Source of the DNA: Thermovorax subterraneus
GTDB lineage: Bacteria; Bacillota; Thermosediminibacteria; Thermosediminibacterales; Thermosediminibacteraceae
Assembly: GCA_021608145.1 (NCBI GenBank)
Contig: JAKIHM010000007.1
Span: 1-64,000 of the forward strand
DNA: 64,000 nt
Direction: 5' to 3'
The position numbers and the translations under genes were made by a program. Of the stretch, positions 41,479 through 50,131 are shown one piece after another; positions within the stretch are counted from its first letter, which is position 1; the number at the start of each line of letters is the position of its first letter. The notes beneath the pieces are model-generated. The model ran no database searches and was not told where the DNA came from. It worked only from the letters and a program-made list of their open reading frames with translations.

Positions 41479-42036
41479 TTAGCTGTTTGAAACCCTTTGG
41501 AAAATATTATTTTTTCTCAGCGGAAAAGCTATAAGAGATACGAGCAGTGCTTTTGCAATATCCCCAGGGATAAAAGGCAGCACCCCGGCTGTTATTGCGG
41601 AAATCATATCCATCCCGGTTACAAATGCAAGGTGCGAAGTTCCTATAATATAAACGATTACAATGCCGCCTAATACATTTGAAAATAGCAGTTTAGCAAA
41701 AGTGGTATTTCCTCTTTTAAGTAACGAAGCTATTATGTATGCTGCAAGGGGCCAGCTCATTATATAACCGCCTGTAGGACCTAAAAGTACTCCGATTCCC
41801 GCTGTTCCAAGGGCAAAAAATGGTATTCCGGCAATTCTCATAAGGATGTAAACTATAAGACTTAAAAGAGCAGTTTTAGGTGGTAAAAGGCTCCCTGCCA
41901 ACATGACCGCTAGGGTTTGCAATGTTATGGGAACAGGGCTGAAAGGGAGGGGAATTCGTATGTAGCTAAATACCGCCGTGAGCGAGGCAAAAAGTGAGCA
42001 GAAAGCAATCTCTTTTGCCGTGAGTTTTTTGTTCAT
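41479..42036 (-). CDS. bioY: Biotin transporter substrate-binding subunit BioY
   Basis: BioY is the membrane S-component of an ECF biotin transporter. The 185-residue protein has about six helices and the family motifs IPLPFSPVPITLQTLAVMLA near the N-terminus and GPTGGYIMSWPLAAYI in the middle. The ECF ATPases and T-component are not nearby. A BirA-type operator covers its promoter, so biotin should repress it. Single-gene transcript with its own terminator. Confidence 0.94.
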   Translation of the reverse strand: MNKKLTAKEIAFCSLFASLTAVFSYIRIPLPFSPVPITLQTLAVMLAGSLLPPKTALLSLIVYILMRIAGIPFFALGTAGIGVLLGPTGGYIMSWPLAAYIIASLLKRGNTTFAKLLFSNVLGGIVIVYIIGTSHLAFVTGMDMISAITAGVLPFIPGDIAKALLVSLIAFPLRKNNIFQRVSNS

Positions 42037-42075
42037 AGAGGTTTAAACTCCTTTCACAGTTATTTTTTTAAGGAT

Positions 42076-42104
42076 ATTTTAATATTTACCAAAGAAATTG
42101 TCAA
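42076..42104 (-). promoter_or_regulatory. bioY promoter
   Basis: On the reverse strand TTGACA (42104-42099), 17 bases, TAAAAT (42081-42076). The -35 overlaps one half of the BirA-like operator. Confidence 0.8.
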
Positions 42105-42129
42105 CTAAATACAAAGATAAAGTTAACAA
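42098..42129. promoter_or_regulatory. BirA-like biotin operator
   Basis: TTGTCAAC (42098-42105), 16 bases, GTTAACAA (42122-42129): an inverted repeat with one mismatch, in the style of BirA operators of Firmicutes. It overlaps the bioY -35 element, which fits repression by biotin-bound BirA. Confidence 0.72.
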
Positions 42130-42234
42130 ATAATTTTCCAATCGTAATTAAATCCCTGTTATAACCTGTTATAAATAAAAAAAATAAGGTAAAATAAAAA
42201 GAGGATTTTTAGAGAAACCGCAAAGGGGGAATTA

Positions 42235-42447
42235 ATGATGCCGGACATTACTTTGAAAGTTTTAGGCATGTCCTGTATGCACTGCAAACACGCTGTAGAG
42301 TCAGCGGTAAAGGCCCTGCCCGGCATAGAAAAAGTTGAGGCGAAGGTGGAGGAAGGAAAGGTTGAGGTCTCCTTTGACCCTTCAAAAGTTTCCATTGAAC
42401 AAATTACATCCGCGATAGAGGATGCAGGGTACGATGTGGAAAAATAA
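42235..42447 (+). CDS. copZ: Copper chaperone CopZ
   Basis: This 70-residue HMA protein has the metal site GMSCMHCKHAVESAV and the usual beta-alpha-beta fold ending IEDAGYDVEK. It carries Cu(I) to CopA, which is encoded 7 kb away rather than next to it. GGGGGAA is the SD for ATG 42235 (or 42238). No CsoR-like operator is visible; the upstream region has a tandem CCTGTTATAA repeat. It ends with its own terminator. Confidence 0.92.
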   Translation: MMPDITLKVLGMSCMHCKHAVESAVKALPGIEKVEAKVEEGKVEVSFDPSKVSIEQITSAIEDAGYDVEK

Positions 42448-42458
42448 TTGACAGATTC

Positions 42459-42490
42459 AGATTTTATGCTCCTTATGGGGCATAAAATCT
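42459..42490 (+). terminator. Terminator of copZ
   Basis: AGATTTTATGC (42459-42469) pairs with GCATAAAATCT (42480-42490), followed by seven T residues. Confidence 0.88.
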
Positions 42491-42583
42491 TTTTTTATTG
42501 CTTAAAAACTAGGGGTATTTTCCACTTGTCTTGCTCCGAACAAATATGGTACACTATAAATAATGTGGAGGAAGGCGGTTTTT

Positions 42584-42967
42584 ATGCTGACTAAGGGCGA
42601 TAAGATTTTAATTGCAACGGTAATTTTGGTGGCGTTTGTAATTTTTACAGGATTTCAAATTTATGGCTTTACTGGCGGGAAAACCTATGCCGTTATAGAA
42701 ATAAATGGGAAAGAATATCAAAAGATTTCTCTTGGTAAAGATGGACCCAAGATGCAGTTAAAGGTAGCAGGATTTATAGGCGATGTTGTACTTGAAATTG
42801 ATAGAGACAAGGTCAGGGTAGTTGCTTCTGATTGCCCTGATAAGGATTGTGTACGTCAAGGGTGGGTGTCCAAGCCTGGACAGACGCTGGTATGTCTTCC
42901 TAATAGAGTTGTCGTTAAGATTCAAAACACGGAATCCACGAATGAGGTGGATGGCGTAAGCTTTTAA
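42584..42967 (+). CDS. NusG domain II-like secreted/membrane protein
   Basis: The protein of about 127 residues has an N-terminal membrane helix (ILIATVILVAFVIFTGFQIY) and an extracytoplasmic NusG_II-type beta domain with a conserved Cys pair (ASDCPDKDCVRQGWVSKPGQ) and the ending VCLPNRVVVKI. Its role is unknown; it usually sits next to a Gx-type transporter gene and apbE, suggesting redox or flavin-linked transport. ATG 42584 fits the GGAGGAAGGCGG SD better than ATG 42563. The transporter gene follows after 25 bases. Confidence 0.85.
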   Translation: MLTKGDKILIATVILVAFVIFTGFQIYGFTGGKTYAVIEINGKEYQKISLGKDGPKMQLKVAGFIGDVVLEIDRDKVRVVASDCPDKDCVRQGWVSKPGQTLVCLPNRVVVKIQNTESTNEVDGVSF

Positions 42968-42992
42968 GCAATTATTTACAGGGATGATTTTT

Positions 42993-43523
42993 ATGGCAAA
43001 AACAAAAAAATTAGTATATCTGTCGTTGCTGGTAGCCGGAGGAGTTGCCCTCCACGTAATAGAGAGCATGATACCGGTGCCTTTCCCGGTGCCCGGCGCA
43101 AAGCTAGGCCTTGCCAATATCATTTCTCTGCTAGCGATAGTACTTTACGGAACTAGAGAAGGGTTAGAAGTAAACATCTTGCGTTGCTTAATAGGCTCAT
43201 TTTTGGGAGGTTCAATGTCAAGTCTGATTTACAGCCTTTCAGGAGCAATATCAAGTACTCTGGTGATGGGATTTGCCGTTAAGTACTTTGAAAAAGTTTT
43301 TAGCCTAGTTGGCGTGAGCATACTAGGGAGCATAACCCATAATTTTGCCCAGGTGACTGTGGCCAGCGTCGTCCTTTCCACCTTTGGGATATATTCCTAC
43401 CTGCCTTTTTTAATGGTTGTGGGACTTCTAACTGGGGGCTTCACCGGGCTTGCGGCAAATTTTGCAAAGGAAAAACTCTCCGGAAGCGTCGGCCTTATGG
43501 AGACGGTTGACAGAAGGAGATGA
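42993..43523 (+). CDS. Gx transporter family / heptaprenyl diphosphate synthase component I-like membrane protein
   Basis: This protein of about 176 residues has five or six membrane helices with the family pattern LHVIESMIPVPFPVPGAKLG and GLANIISLLAIVLYG, then LGSITHNFAQVTVASVVL. It resembles ECF-type S components and is commonly annotated as Hpre_diP_synt_I. The substrate is unknown. It partners by position with the NusG_II protein. ATG 42993 is preferred to ATG 42984 because of SD spacing. maf follows after 6 bases. Confidence 0.85.
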   Translation: MAKTKKLVYLSLLVAGGVALHVIESMIPVPFPVPGAKLGLANIISLLAIVLYGTREGLEVNILRCLIGSFLGGSMSSLIYSLSGAISSTLVMGFAVKYFEKVFSLVGVSILGSITHNFAQVTVASVVLSTFGIYSYLPFLMVVGLLTGGFTGLAANFAKEKLSGSVGLMETVDRRR

Positions 43524-43529
43524 ACCATA

Positions 43530-44123
43530 GTGTCCAACAACAACCTCGGTCCCAGGCTGATTTTAGCTTCGGCTTCTCCTAGAAGAAAGGAGCTTTTAAA
43601 GCAGATCGGGCTCGATTTTGAAATAATGCCGAGTGCCATCGATGAAACGGTGCCGCCCGGGATTGCGCCGGCTGTAGCAGCGGTGAAACTGGCCGAAAAT
43701 AAAGCTTTAAATGTGGCAAGTCGCATAGAAGATGGAATAGTCATAGCCGCTGATACCATTGTCGCTTTAGGCGATAGAATTTTGGGAAAACCCAAGGACG
43801 AAGAGGAAGCGAGGAAGATGCTCGAAAGTTTAAGCGGAAGGTGGCATAAGGTTTTTACGGGTATCGCCGTAATCGACAGTTCCTTATCAAGAAAAATTAC
43901 GGACTGCGAAGAGAGCCGGGTAAAATTCAAAAACCTTTCTTCTAGCGAAATAGAAAATTATATAAAAACTGGCGAGCCCATGGACAAAGCAGGAGCTTAC
44001 GGAATCCAGGGGAAAGGGGCATTGCTTGTAGAGAAGATAGAAGGATGTTATTATAATATCGTGGGACTGCCGGTTTTCAAATTAAGCCTTTTACTTTCGA
44101 ATTTTGGAATAAGAATTCTTTGA
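43530..44123 (+). CDS. maf: Maf-like nucleoside triphosphate pyrophosphatase
   Basis: Maf hydrolyses non-canonical or excess dTTP/UTP-type nucleotides and is linked to septum control. The 197-residue protein shows ILASASPRRKELLKQIG at the N-terminus, AADTIVALGDRILGKP in the middle and DKAGAYGIQGKGALLVEKI near the end. GTG 43530 is the start. It opens the maf-radC-mreBCD series common in Firmicutes. Confidence 0.95.
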   Translation: MSNNNLGPRLILASASPRRKELLKQIGLDFEIMPSAIDETVPPGIAPAVAAVKLAENKALNVASRIEDGIVIAADTIVALGDRILGKPKDEEEARKMLESLSGRWHKVFTGIAVIDSSLSRKITDCEESRVKFKNLSSSEIENYIKTGEPMDKAGAYGIQGKGALLVEKIEGCYYNIVGLPVFKLSLLLSNFGIRIL

Positions 44124-44138
44124 TCAGGAGGAAATTTC

Positions 44139-44831
44139 GTGTCATCTTTAAAGATTAAAGACCTGCCTCGAGAGGCAAGACCGCGGGAGCGCATGCAAAA
44201 ATATGGGGCTGCTGCTTTAAGCGATGCGGAACTTCTTGCACTTTTGATAAGAACCGGTACCAAGGCCGAATCAGCTTTGGTGTTGGCCCAAAGGGTTTTA
44301 AAGGGAGACGGAGGAAAAACCGGCCTGGAATTTGTGGCAGAGGCAAGCTTAGAGGAGCTTTCAAAAGTTAAAGGAATCGGCCTTGCAAAGGCAGTCCAGA
44401 TAAAGGCAGCCGTCGAACTAGGGCGCAGGATTTCATCCTGCTTCAAGGATTATGATGTAGTAATATCCTCACCAGTTGACGTGAAAAAATTATTAATGGA
44501 AGAAATGCGTTATTTAGACAAGGAATATTTCAAAATAGTCATGCTCAATGTTAAAAACCGCGTCATATCGGTGGAAAATATTTCAATAGGCAGTCTTAAT
44601 TCGTCTATAGTTCACCCGAGAGAAGTGTTCAAGCCTGCAATTAAAAGGAGTAGTGCAGCCGTTATACTGGTTCACAACCATCCTAGCGGAGACACGACGC
44701 CAAGCAGGGAAGATATAGAAATAACTCGCCGGCTGGTAGAAGCAGGCAAAATCCTCGGGATAGAAGTATTAGATCACATTATTTTCGGCAACTCGGATTA
44801 CCTGAGCTTCAAAGAAAAAGGGCTTCTTTAA
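44139..44831 (+). CDS. radC: RadC-family (JAB1/MPN) protein
   Basis: The protein of 230 residues has an N-terminal helix-hairpin-helix region (LSKVKGIGLAKAVQIKAAVE) and a JAB1/MPN metalloprotease-like core with VHNHPSGDTTPS and EVLDHIIFG. Its cellular function is unsettled despite the repair-related name. AGGAGG precedes GTG 44139. It lies between maf and mreB, the usual place in Firmicutes. Confidence 0.94.
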   Translation: MSSLKIKDLPREARPRERMQKYGAAALSDAELLALLIRTGTKAESALVLAQRVLKGDGGKTGLEFVAEASLEELSKVKGIGLAKAVQIKAAVELGRRISSCFKDYDVVISSPVDVKKLLMEEMRYLDKEYFKIVMLNVKNRVISVENISIGSLNSSIVHPREVFKPAIKRSSAAVILVHNHPSGDTTPSREDIEITRRLVEAGKILGIEVLDHIIFGNSDYLSFKEKGLL

Positions 44832-44871
44832 AAAGAAAAATTCAACCAATAATGGAAAGGAGTAGCAGTAC

Positions 44872-45906
44872 ATGTTTGGACTTTTCAAGGCTCTTTCGAA
44901 AGATATAGGAATAGACCTTGGCACGGCTAACACGCTCGTGCACGTAAAAGGGAAAGGGATAGTGCTTAGAGAGCCGTCGGTAGTCGCAATTCAAAGGGAT
45001 ACGGGGACCATTTTAGCGGTGGGTGAAGAAGCAAAGCACATGATAGGGAGAACGCCCGGCAATATTGTGGCCATACGGCCGTTGAAAGACGGCGTAATTG
45101 CCGATTTTGATGTGACCCAAGCAATGCTGAAGCATTTCATAACGAAGGCATTGAAGACGAGGAGCTTTGTAAAACCCCGAGTGGTGGTTGGAATACCTTC
45201 CGGTGTTACCGAAGTGGAAAAGAGGGCCGTCATAGATGCGACGCTACAGGCAGGGGCCAGGGAAGCATATCTCATCGAAGAACCTATGGCTGCGGCCATA
45301 GGAGCAGGGCTCGAGGTGCAGGAGCCCACAGGAAATATGGTTGTGGACATCGGCGGTGGCACTACGGAAGTTGCCATCATATCCCTTGGAGGAATTGTGA
45401 CTAGCAAGTCTATCCGTGTAGGCGGAGATGAAATGGATGAAGCGATAGTAAACTACATCAAGAAAGAATACAACCTCATGATAGGAGAAAGGACTGCGGA
45501 AGAAATCAAAATAACGATTGGGTCTGCTTTCCCTAAACCCAAAGAAGAGACCATGGAGGTAAGGGGAAGAGACTTGGTGACTGGCCTTCCAAAGACGATA
45601 AAGGTGAACTCTGAAGAGATAAGGGAGGCCCTTGCTGAACCGGTAAACAGCATTTTGGACGCGATAAAGGTCACGCTTGAAAAAAGTCCTCCTGAACTTG
45701 CAGCAGATATAATGGACCGGGGGATAGTCATGACAGGAGGCGGTGCGCTGCTTTACGGCCTTGACAAGCTGGTAAACCACGAAACGGGAATGCCAGTTCA
45801 TATTGCCGAAAATCCCATGGACTGTGTGGCGCTCGGAACGGGAAAAGCCCTTGAGGAACTGGACCTTTTAAAGCGCGTGCAGGTCTTATCGAAAAAAGTT
45901 GTTTAA
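44872..45906 (+). CDS. mreB: Rod shape-determining protein MreB
   Basis: MreB is the bacterial actin that guides side-wall synthesis. The 344-residue protein has the phosphate-1 loop [27 protein letters not shown], the phosphate-2 loop [13 protein letters not shown] and the adenosine motif [12 protein letters not shown]. An N-terminal amphipathic stretch ([10 protein letters not shown]) fits membrane binding. GGAAAGGAG is the SD. First of mreB-mreC-mreD-mrdA-minCDE. Confidence 0.98.
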   Translation: MFGLFKALSKDIGIDLGTANTLVHVKGKGIVLREPSVVAIQRDTGTILAVGEEAKHMIGRTPGNIVAIRPLKDGVIADFDVTQAMLKHFITKALKTRSFVKPRVVVGIPSGVTEVEKRAVIDATLQAGAREAYLIEEPMAAAIGAGLEVQEPTGNMVVDIGGGTTEVAIISLGGIVTSKSIRVGGDEMDEAIVNYIKKEYNLMIGERTAEEIKITIGSAFPKPKEETMEVRGRDLVTGLPKTIKVNSEEIREALAEPVNSILDAIKVTLEKSPPELAADIMDRGIVMTGGGALLYGLDKLVNHETGMPVHIAENPMDCVALGTGKALEELDLLKRVQVLSKKVV

Positions 45907-45921
45907 AGGGTGTGGTGCTTT

Positions 45922-46770
45922 TTGCTGCACCTTAGGAGATATAAAAAAGCTTTTTTCCTTATATTGATAGTGGTTGCCCTGAGCTTTGCAGTAAATTCTA
46001 CGGTGCACAACAGGTCTTTATTCGGTGTACTGGAGCGTCCTGTGATTTTCGTGGTAAAACCCTTACATGAAGCCTTCTCATGGATTTCCCACGGGGTGAG
46101 GGAAGCCGTTACTTCGGTTTCCCAGGTGTTTTACCTAAAGAGGGAGAATGAGGCTTTAAAGAAAGAGGTACAAGAACTTTTAGAATACAAACATAAATTT
46201 TTAGAATACAGCGCAGAAAACGCAAGGCTTCGAAGAATGCTGGAGTTCAAGGAAAAAAATTTACAATACAATATGGTGGCTGCTGAAGTAATAGGTAGAG
46301 ACCCTGGCAACTGGTTTAACGTAATAATCATCGATAAAGGTAAGAAAAACGGTATAACGGAAAATATGGCGGTAGTTACCGAGAAGGGCTTAGTCGGATA
46401 CACGATGGACGTAGGGGATGACTGGGCTAAGGTGCTGATGCTTTTGGACAATAGAATGTCTGTAAGTGCGATGATACAAAGAACGAGGGACAACGGTATT
46501 CTCAAGGGTAATATCGCTCCAGCTCCTCCGGGGTATATAAAAATGGTTTTTTTGCCTGCTGACTCTCGCATCGTGAAAGGGGATGTAGTTATATCCTCCG
46601 GTTTAGGTGGTATAGTGCCAAAAGGTATATTGATTGGAGAAGTGGTTGAAGTGAGGAAGGAATCAGACAATTTGACCCAGTACGCAATTGTAAGGCCGGC
46701 TGTGGATTTTCAAAAGTTGGAAGAAGTTTTCGTCATCAAAGGGCAAAGGGCCGTGCCGGGGGGTGAATAG
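45922..46770 (+). CDS. mreC: Rod shape-determining protein MreC
   Basis: MreC spans the membrane once (AFFLILIVVALSFAVNSTVH), then forms a coiled coil (FYLKRENEALKKEVQELLEY) and two beta domains outside, linking MreB to the wall synthases. Conserved segments are VIGRDPGNWFNVIIIDKG and GDVVISSGLGGIVPKGILIG. The start is TTG 45922 or GTG 45910; the SD AAAGGGTG suits the former. It overlaps mreD by 8 bases. Confidence 0.95.
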   Translation: MLHLRRYKKAFFLILIVVALSFAVNSTVHNRSLFGVLERPVIFVVKPLHEAFSWISHGVREAVTSVSQVFYLKRENEALKKEVQELLEYKHKFLEYSAENARLRRMLEFKEKNLQYNMVAAEVIGRDPGNWFNVIIIDKGKKNGITENMAVVTEKGLVGYTMDVGDDWAKVLMLLDNRMSVSAMIQRTRDNGILKGNIAPAPPGYIKMVFLPADSRIVKGDVVISSGLGGIVPKGILIGEVVEVRKESDNLTQYAIVRPAVDFQKLEEVFVIKGQRAVPGGE

Positions 46771-47275
46771 CGGCTTGAGAGTACTTGCCTATTTCGCGAT
46801 AGCTGTTTTGCTGATGGCAGCCCAGTCCACCCTGGGGGTGCTTTTTCAAATCGGCACCATTAAACCCGATTTCGTACTGGTATTGGTGCTTTGCGTGGCG
46901 TTAATTAAGGGAGAGAATGCGGGAGCCGTATACGGCCTTACAATAGGACTTCTCGAGGATATAGTTTACGGAAGTTTTCTCGGATTTAACGCACTGATAA
47001 AGTTCCTGACCGGTTATGTGGTAGGTTACGGAACGAGAGATTTATTTAAAGGTCCCGTGGCGTTGACCATGGGCTTTGTTTTCGTTGGGACGCTGCTTTA
47101 CAATCTGATATTTTTGGTAGCGTGCTGGGTTTTCGTCCCCGGGTACACCACCGGCCTTTTGGTGCCGAAAGCAGTATCTTCGGCCTTTTATAACGCGCTG
47201 ATAAGCCCTTTTGTGTACGGGGCCGTTATGAGGTTGGAAAAATTTCTGAATTTTTATTTTGAGACGAAATATTAA
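46763..47275 (+). CDS. mreD: Rod shape-determining protein MreD
   Basis: MreD is an integral membrane protein of about five helices in the elongasome. The family pattern is GTIKPDFVLVLVLCVALIKG and GAVYGLTIGLLEDIVYGSFL. GTG 46763 overlaps the end of mreC; TTG 46775 is an alternative with better SD distance. mrdA follows after 18 bases. Confidence 0.93.
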   Translation: MNSGLRVLAYFAIAVLLMAAQSTLGVLFQIGTIKPDFVLVLVLCVALIKGENAGAVYGLTIGLLEDIVYGSFLGFNALIKFLTGYVVGYGTRDLFKGPVALTMGFVFVGTLLYNLIFLVACWVFVPGYTTGLLVPKAVSSAFYNALISPFVYGAVMRLEKFLNFYFETKY

Positions 47276-47293
47276 ATCCAGGGGAGAATTGCC

Positions 47294-49393
47294 GTGGATG
47301 TTAAGAAAATGGAGAAAAGGTTGCACATATTCACGTGGGTTGCGGTGGGAGTTTTCCTTTTTCTAAGCATAGGCCTGTTCATGCTCCAGATAGTCCACGG
47401 TGTTGAGTACGAAAAACTCGCTCAGGAAAATAGAATCAGGATAGTGCCTGTCACGGCGCCGAGAGGAGTTTTTAAAGATAGAAACGGCAAGGAATTGGTT
47501 AACAGTAAGCCAAGCTATACTGTTTCTTACATGAACGTAAATTCAACTCCTAGTGAACAGGAAAGGGTATTCAAAGAATTGAGCGAGATTTTAAACATCC
47601 CGGAAATCACCCGTGTGGTGAAAGAAAGGTACACTGTGGGTGAAAATGGAGAAATAGTTCTGGAAAAGCTCCCTTTGCAGGACATAAGTGGCGATGGAAA
47701 GGTGGATGCAGGCGACATCGAAGTAATTAACGAAAGAACGCAGAAAAGCGTCAACATAAAGAGCATTGAAGTCTCCACGGGCAAGGTAATTCTCGATGCC
47801 CCTAAAGGTGAAGCAGTGTTCGTTTCGTACTCTTATAACACCTTTAAGAATAAAATACGGGACCTGGGATATAAAAGGTATATGCCGGTCAGGCTGAAGA
47901 CCAACGTCGATATGGAGACGGTGGCGAAAATCGAAGAAAGGCGACTCCCTGGCGTTTATATCGAAGTGGAACCCATAAGAAATTATATCTATGGAAGCCT
48001 TGCCGCTCATGTCTTTGGTTACGTAGGAGAAATTAATCAGGAAGAGCTGAAAGCCCTCAGAGATAAGGGTTACCGGCCAGGGGATCTTGTGGGGAAAATG
48101 GGGCTGGAAAAGGTATTAGAGACTTATTTAAAAGGCGAGAACGGGGGCCGGCAGGTAGAGGTGACGGCGACGGGAAAACCCATACGCACTCTTGGTGAAA
48201 AGCCGGCGATTCCGGGAGCTACGGTCAATCTCACGTTAGACCTGAAACTGCAGCAAGTGGCGGAAAAGGCCTTAGAAGAACAGCTTAAAAAGCTTCAGAC
48301 GGACAAGAGAAATCCGTTGCCCAATGCAAAAAGAGGTGCAGTAGTAGTATTGAATGTAAAAACGGGCGAAGTACTGGCAATGGCAAGCTATCCGAGCTTC
48401 GATCCCAACATGTTTGCGAGGGGTATAACCCAGAAGGAGTGGGAAAGCCTGGCCAGCAATCCCTTAAGGCCGATGGTGAATATAGCTATATCTGAAGTAT
48501 ATCCACCCGGTTCGGTTTTTAAAATGGTCACGGCTACAGCAGCGTTGGAGGAAAAGGTGACCGATGAAAATGAGAAGATTCGCGACCGGGGAGTATACTG
48601 GACGATAGCGCCGAAAAAAGACTGGAAACCCGGAGGGCACGGCATCGTCGATATGGTAAAGGCCATTGCCGAATCCTGCAACATTTATTTTTATGAAATG
48701 GGCAGGAGGCTGGGAATAGATACCATAGAAAAATATGCGAGGATGTATGGCCTGGGGAAACCGACGGGCATCGAACTTCCCGGTGAAAAATCGGGAAATG
48801 TGGCAAGCAGAGAATACAAGCAAAAAGTCTTCAGTAGGCCGGAGGACAAGATATGGTATCCTGCTGAAACCTTGGATGCGGCGATAGGACAGGGCTACCA
48901 CCAGTATACGCCCCTTCAAATAGCGACTTACATTTCTGCAATCGCCAATGAGGGTTACTGGATGAAGCCGTACCTTGTGAAGAGCATCGTAGATTCAAAA
49001 GGAAATGTGGTTTATGAGAGGAAACCAGAGGTTGCGGGTAAAGTTCAGGTGTCGAAGAAGACTTTTGAAATCATAAAAAGGGGTATGAGAGGGGTCGTGC
49101 TGCCGGGAGGAACGGCCTACTCCGTATTTTCTGATTTCCCTATTGCCGTCGGAGCAAAGACTGGAACGGCACAATGGGATGTAAAAAAGACGCCCCACGG
49201 CTGGTTTGTGGCTTTCGCACCTTTTGATGATCCAGAGGTGGCTGTTGTGGTATTCATAGAGCAGGCTGGAACGGGAGGAACTACTGGAGGCCCCGTGGCT
49301 AAGGCCGTGTTGAGTGCTTATTTTAATCTAGATTTGGGACAAGAAGAAAAGGATGGCAGTGAAGAACATCCCGGAGTTCAGGTTGTCGAATAA
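47294..49393 (+). CDS. mrdA: Penicillin-binding protein 2, elongasome transpeptidase
   Basis: PBP2 cross-links peptidoglycan during elongation. Order over 699 residues: membrane helix (~12-32), pedestal domain starting TAPRGVFKDRNGKELVNSKP, and the transpeptidase domain with PPGSVFKMVTA (SxxK Ser), ESCNIYFYE (SxN) and GAKTGTAQW (KTG). Residues 130-147 (DISGDGKVDAGDIEVINE) form a dockerin/EF-hand-like calcium loop inside the pedestal, followed by a beta segment; this insert is not a standard PBP2 feature. GTG 47294 has an AGGGGAG SD. It is followed by a terminator. Confidence 0.96.
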   Translation: MDVKKMEKRLHIFTWVAVGVFLFLSIGLFMLQIVHGVEYEKLAQENRIRIVPVTAPRGVFKDRNGKELVNSKPSYTVSYMNVNSTPSEQERVFKELSEILNIPEITRVVKERYTVGENGEIVLEKLPLQDISGDGKVDAGDIEVINERTQKSVNIKSIEVSTGKVILDAPKGEAVFVSYSYNTFKNKIRDLGYKRYMPVRLKTNVDMETVAKIEERRLPGVYIEVEPIRNYIYGSLAAHVFGYVGEINQEELKALRDKGYRPGDLVGKMGLEKVLETYLKGENGGRQVEVTATGKPIRTLGEKPAIPGATVNLTLDLKLQQVAEKALEEQLKKLQTDKRNPLPNAKRGAVVVLNVKTGEVLAMASYPSFDPNMFARGITQKEWESLASNPLRPMVNIAISEVYPPGSVFKMVTATAALEEKVTDENEKIRDRGVYWTIAPKKDWKPGGHGIVDMVKAIAESCNIYFYEMGRRLGIDTIEKYARMYGLGKPTGIELPGEKSGNVASREYKQKVFSRPEDKIWYPAETLDAAIGQGYHQYTPLQIATYISAIANEGYWMKPYLVKSIVDSKGNVVYERKPEVAGKVQVSKKTFEIIKRGMRGVVLPGGTAYSVFSDFPIAVGAKTGTAQWDVKKTPHGWFVAFAPFDDPEVAVVVFIEQAGTGGTTGGPVAKAVLSAYFNLDLGQEEKDGSEEHPGVQVVE

Positions 49394-49397
49394 CCAG

Positions 49398-49426
49398 CCA
49401 GAATCTGTAAGATTCTGGTTTTTTTG
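49398..49426 (+). terminator. Terminator after mrdA
   Basis: CCAGAATC (49398-49405) pairs with GATTCTGG (49411-49418), loop TGTAA, followed by seven T residues. It separates the mre genes from min genes. Confidence 0.88.
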
Positions 49427-49496
49427 TTTTAACAAGAAGGAATTGGCTTTTTTTTGAAGAATATTGATAAAAGACGAAGCTGCGGAGGGAATATCG

Positions 49497-50105
49497 ATGA
49501 GTCAAAAGATGGTAGTAATAAAAGGTACAAGGGATGGGATTTCAATAATATTGCGCCGCCGTTCGGATTTTGAAACCGTAAAAAATACAATCCTTGAAAA
49601 ACTCCAAAAAGGAGGCGACTTTTTCAAAGGTGGCGAAGCGCGCCTATTAGTCAAAGAAGGACATATAAGCCAAGAAGAGATAAATCAGCTTGAGACGATG
49701 TTGAAAGAATACGGTTTAAAACTTAAGAAAGACCATCCGCTTTATACCATTCAATTCCCAACACCTCCGTTGCCTGAAACCCTAATTTTGAAAAAAACCT
49801 TGCGCTCGGGACAGAGAATTTCGTATGGCGGCAATGTGGTTATAATAGGCGACGTAAATCCAGGAAGCGAAGTGATAGCAAAAGGGGATATCTTGGTTTT
49901 CGGTACGCTGCGAGGCATGGCACATGCAGGAGCGGAGGGGGATGAAAACTCTATAGTAGCGGCGTACAGGTTGCAGCCTACTCAGCTCAGGATAGCCGGA
50001 GTAATTTCAAGGCCACCGGAGGGGAAAAGTACAGTTCCCCAGGTGCCAGAAGTGGCCCGTTTGAAAGACGGTGTCATAGTTATTGAACCCTATTATTTTC
50101 ATTAA
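49497..50105 (+). CDS. minC: Septum site-determining protein MinC
   Basis: MinC inhibits FtsZ ring formation away from mid-cell. Residues ~1-95 are the MinC_N domain, and the C-terminal beta-helix shows LRSGQRISYGGNVVIIGDVN, GDILVFGTLRGMAHAG and ENSIVAAYRLQPTQLRIAG. ATG 49497 is chosen because GGAGGGA precedes it and the longer frame lacks an SD. Length about 202 is usual. minD follows after 26 bases. Confidence 0.95.
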   Translation: MSQKMVVIKGTRDGISIILRRRSDFETVKNTILEKLQKGGDFFKGGEARLLVKEGHISQEEINQLETMLKEYGLKLKKDHPLYTIQFPTPPLPETLILKKTLRSGQRISYGGNVVIIGDVNPGSEVIAKGDILVFGTLRGMAHAGAEGDENSIVAAYRLQPTQLRIAGVISRPPEGKSTVPQVPEVARLKDGVIVIEPYYFH

Positions 50106-50131
50106 AGAGGTTTATATTAGGAGGGGAAGCG

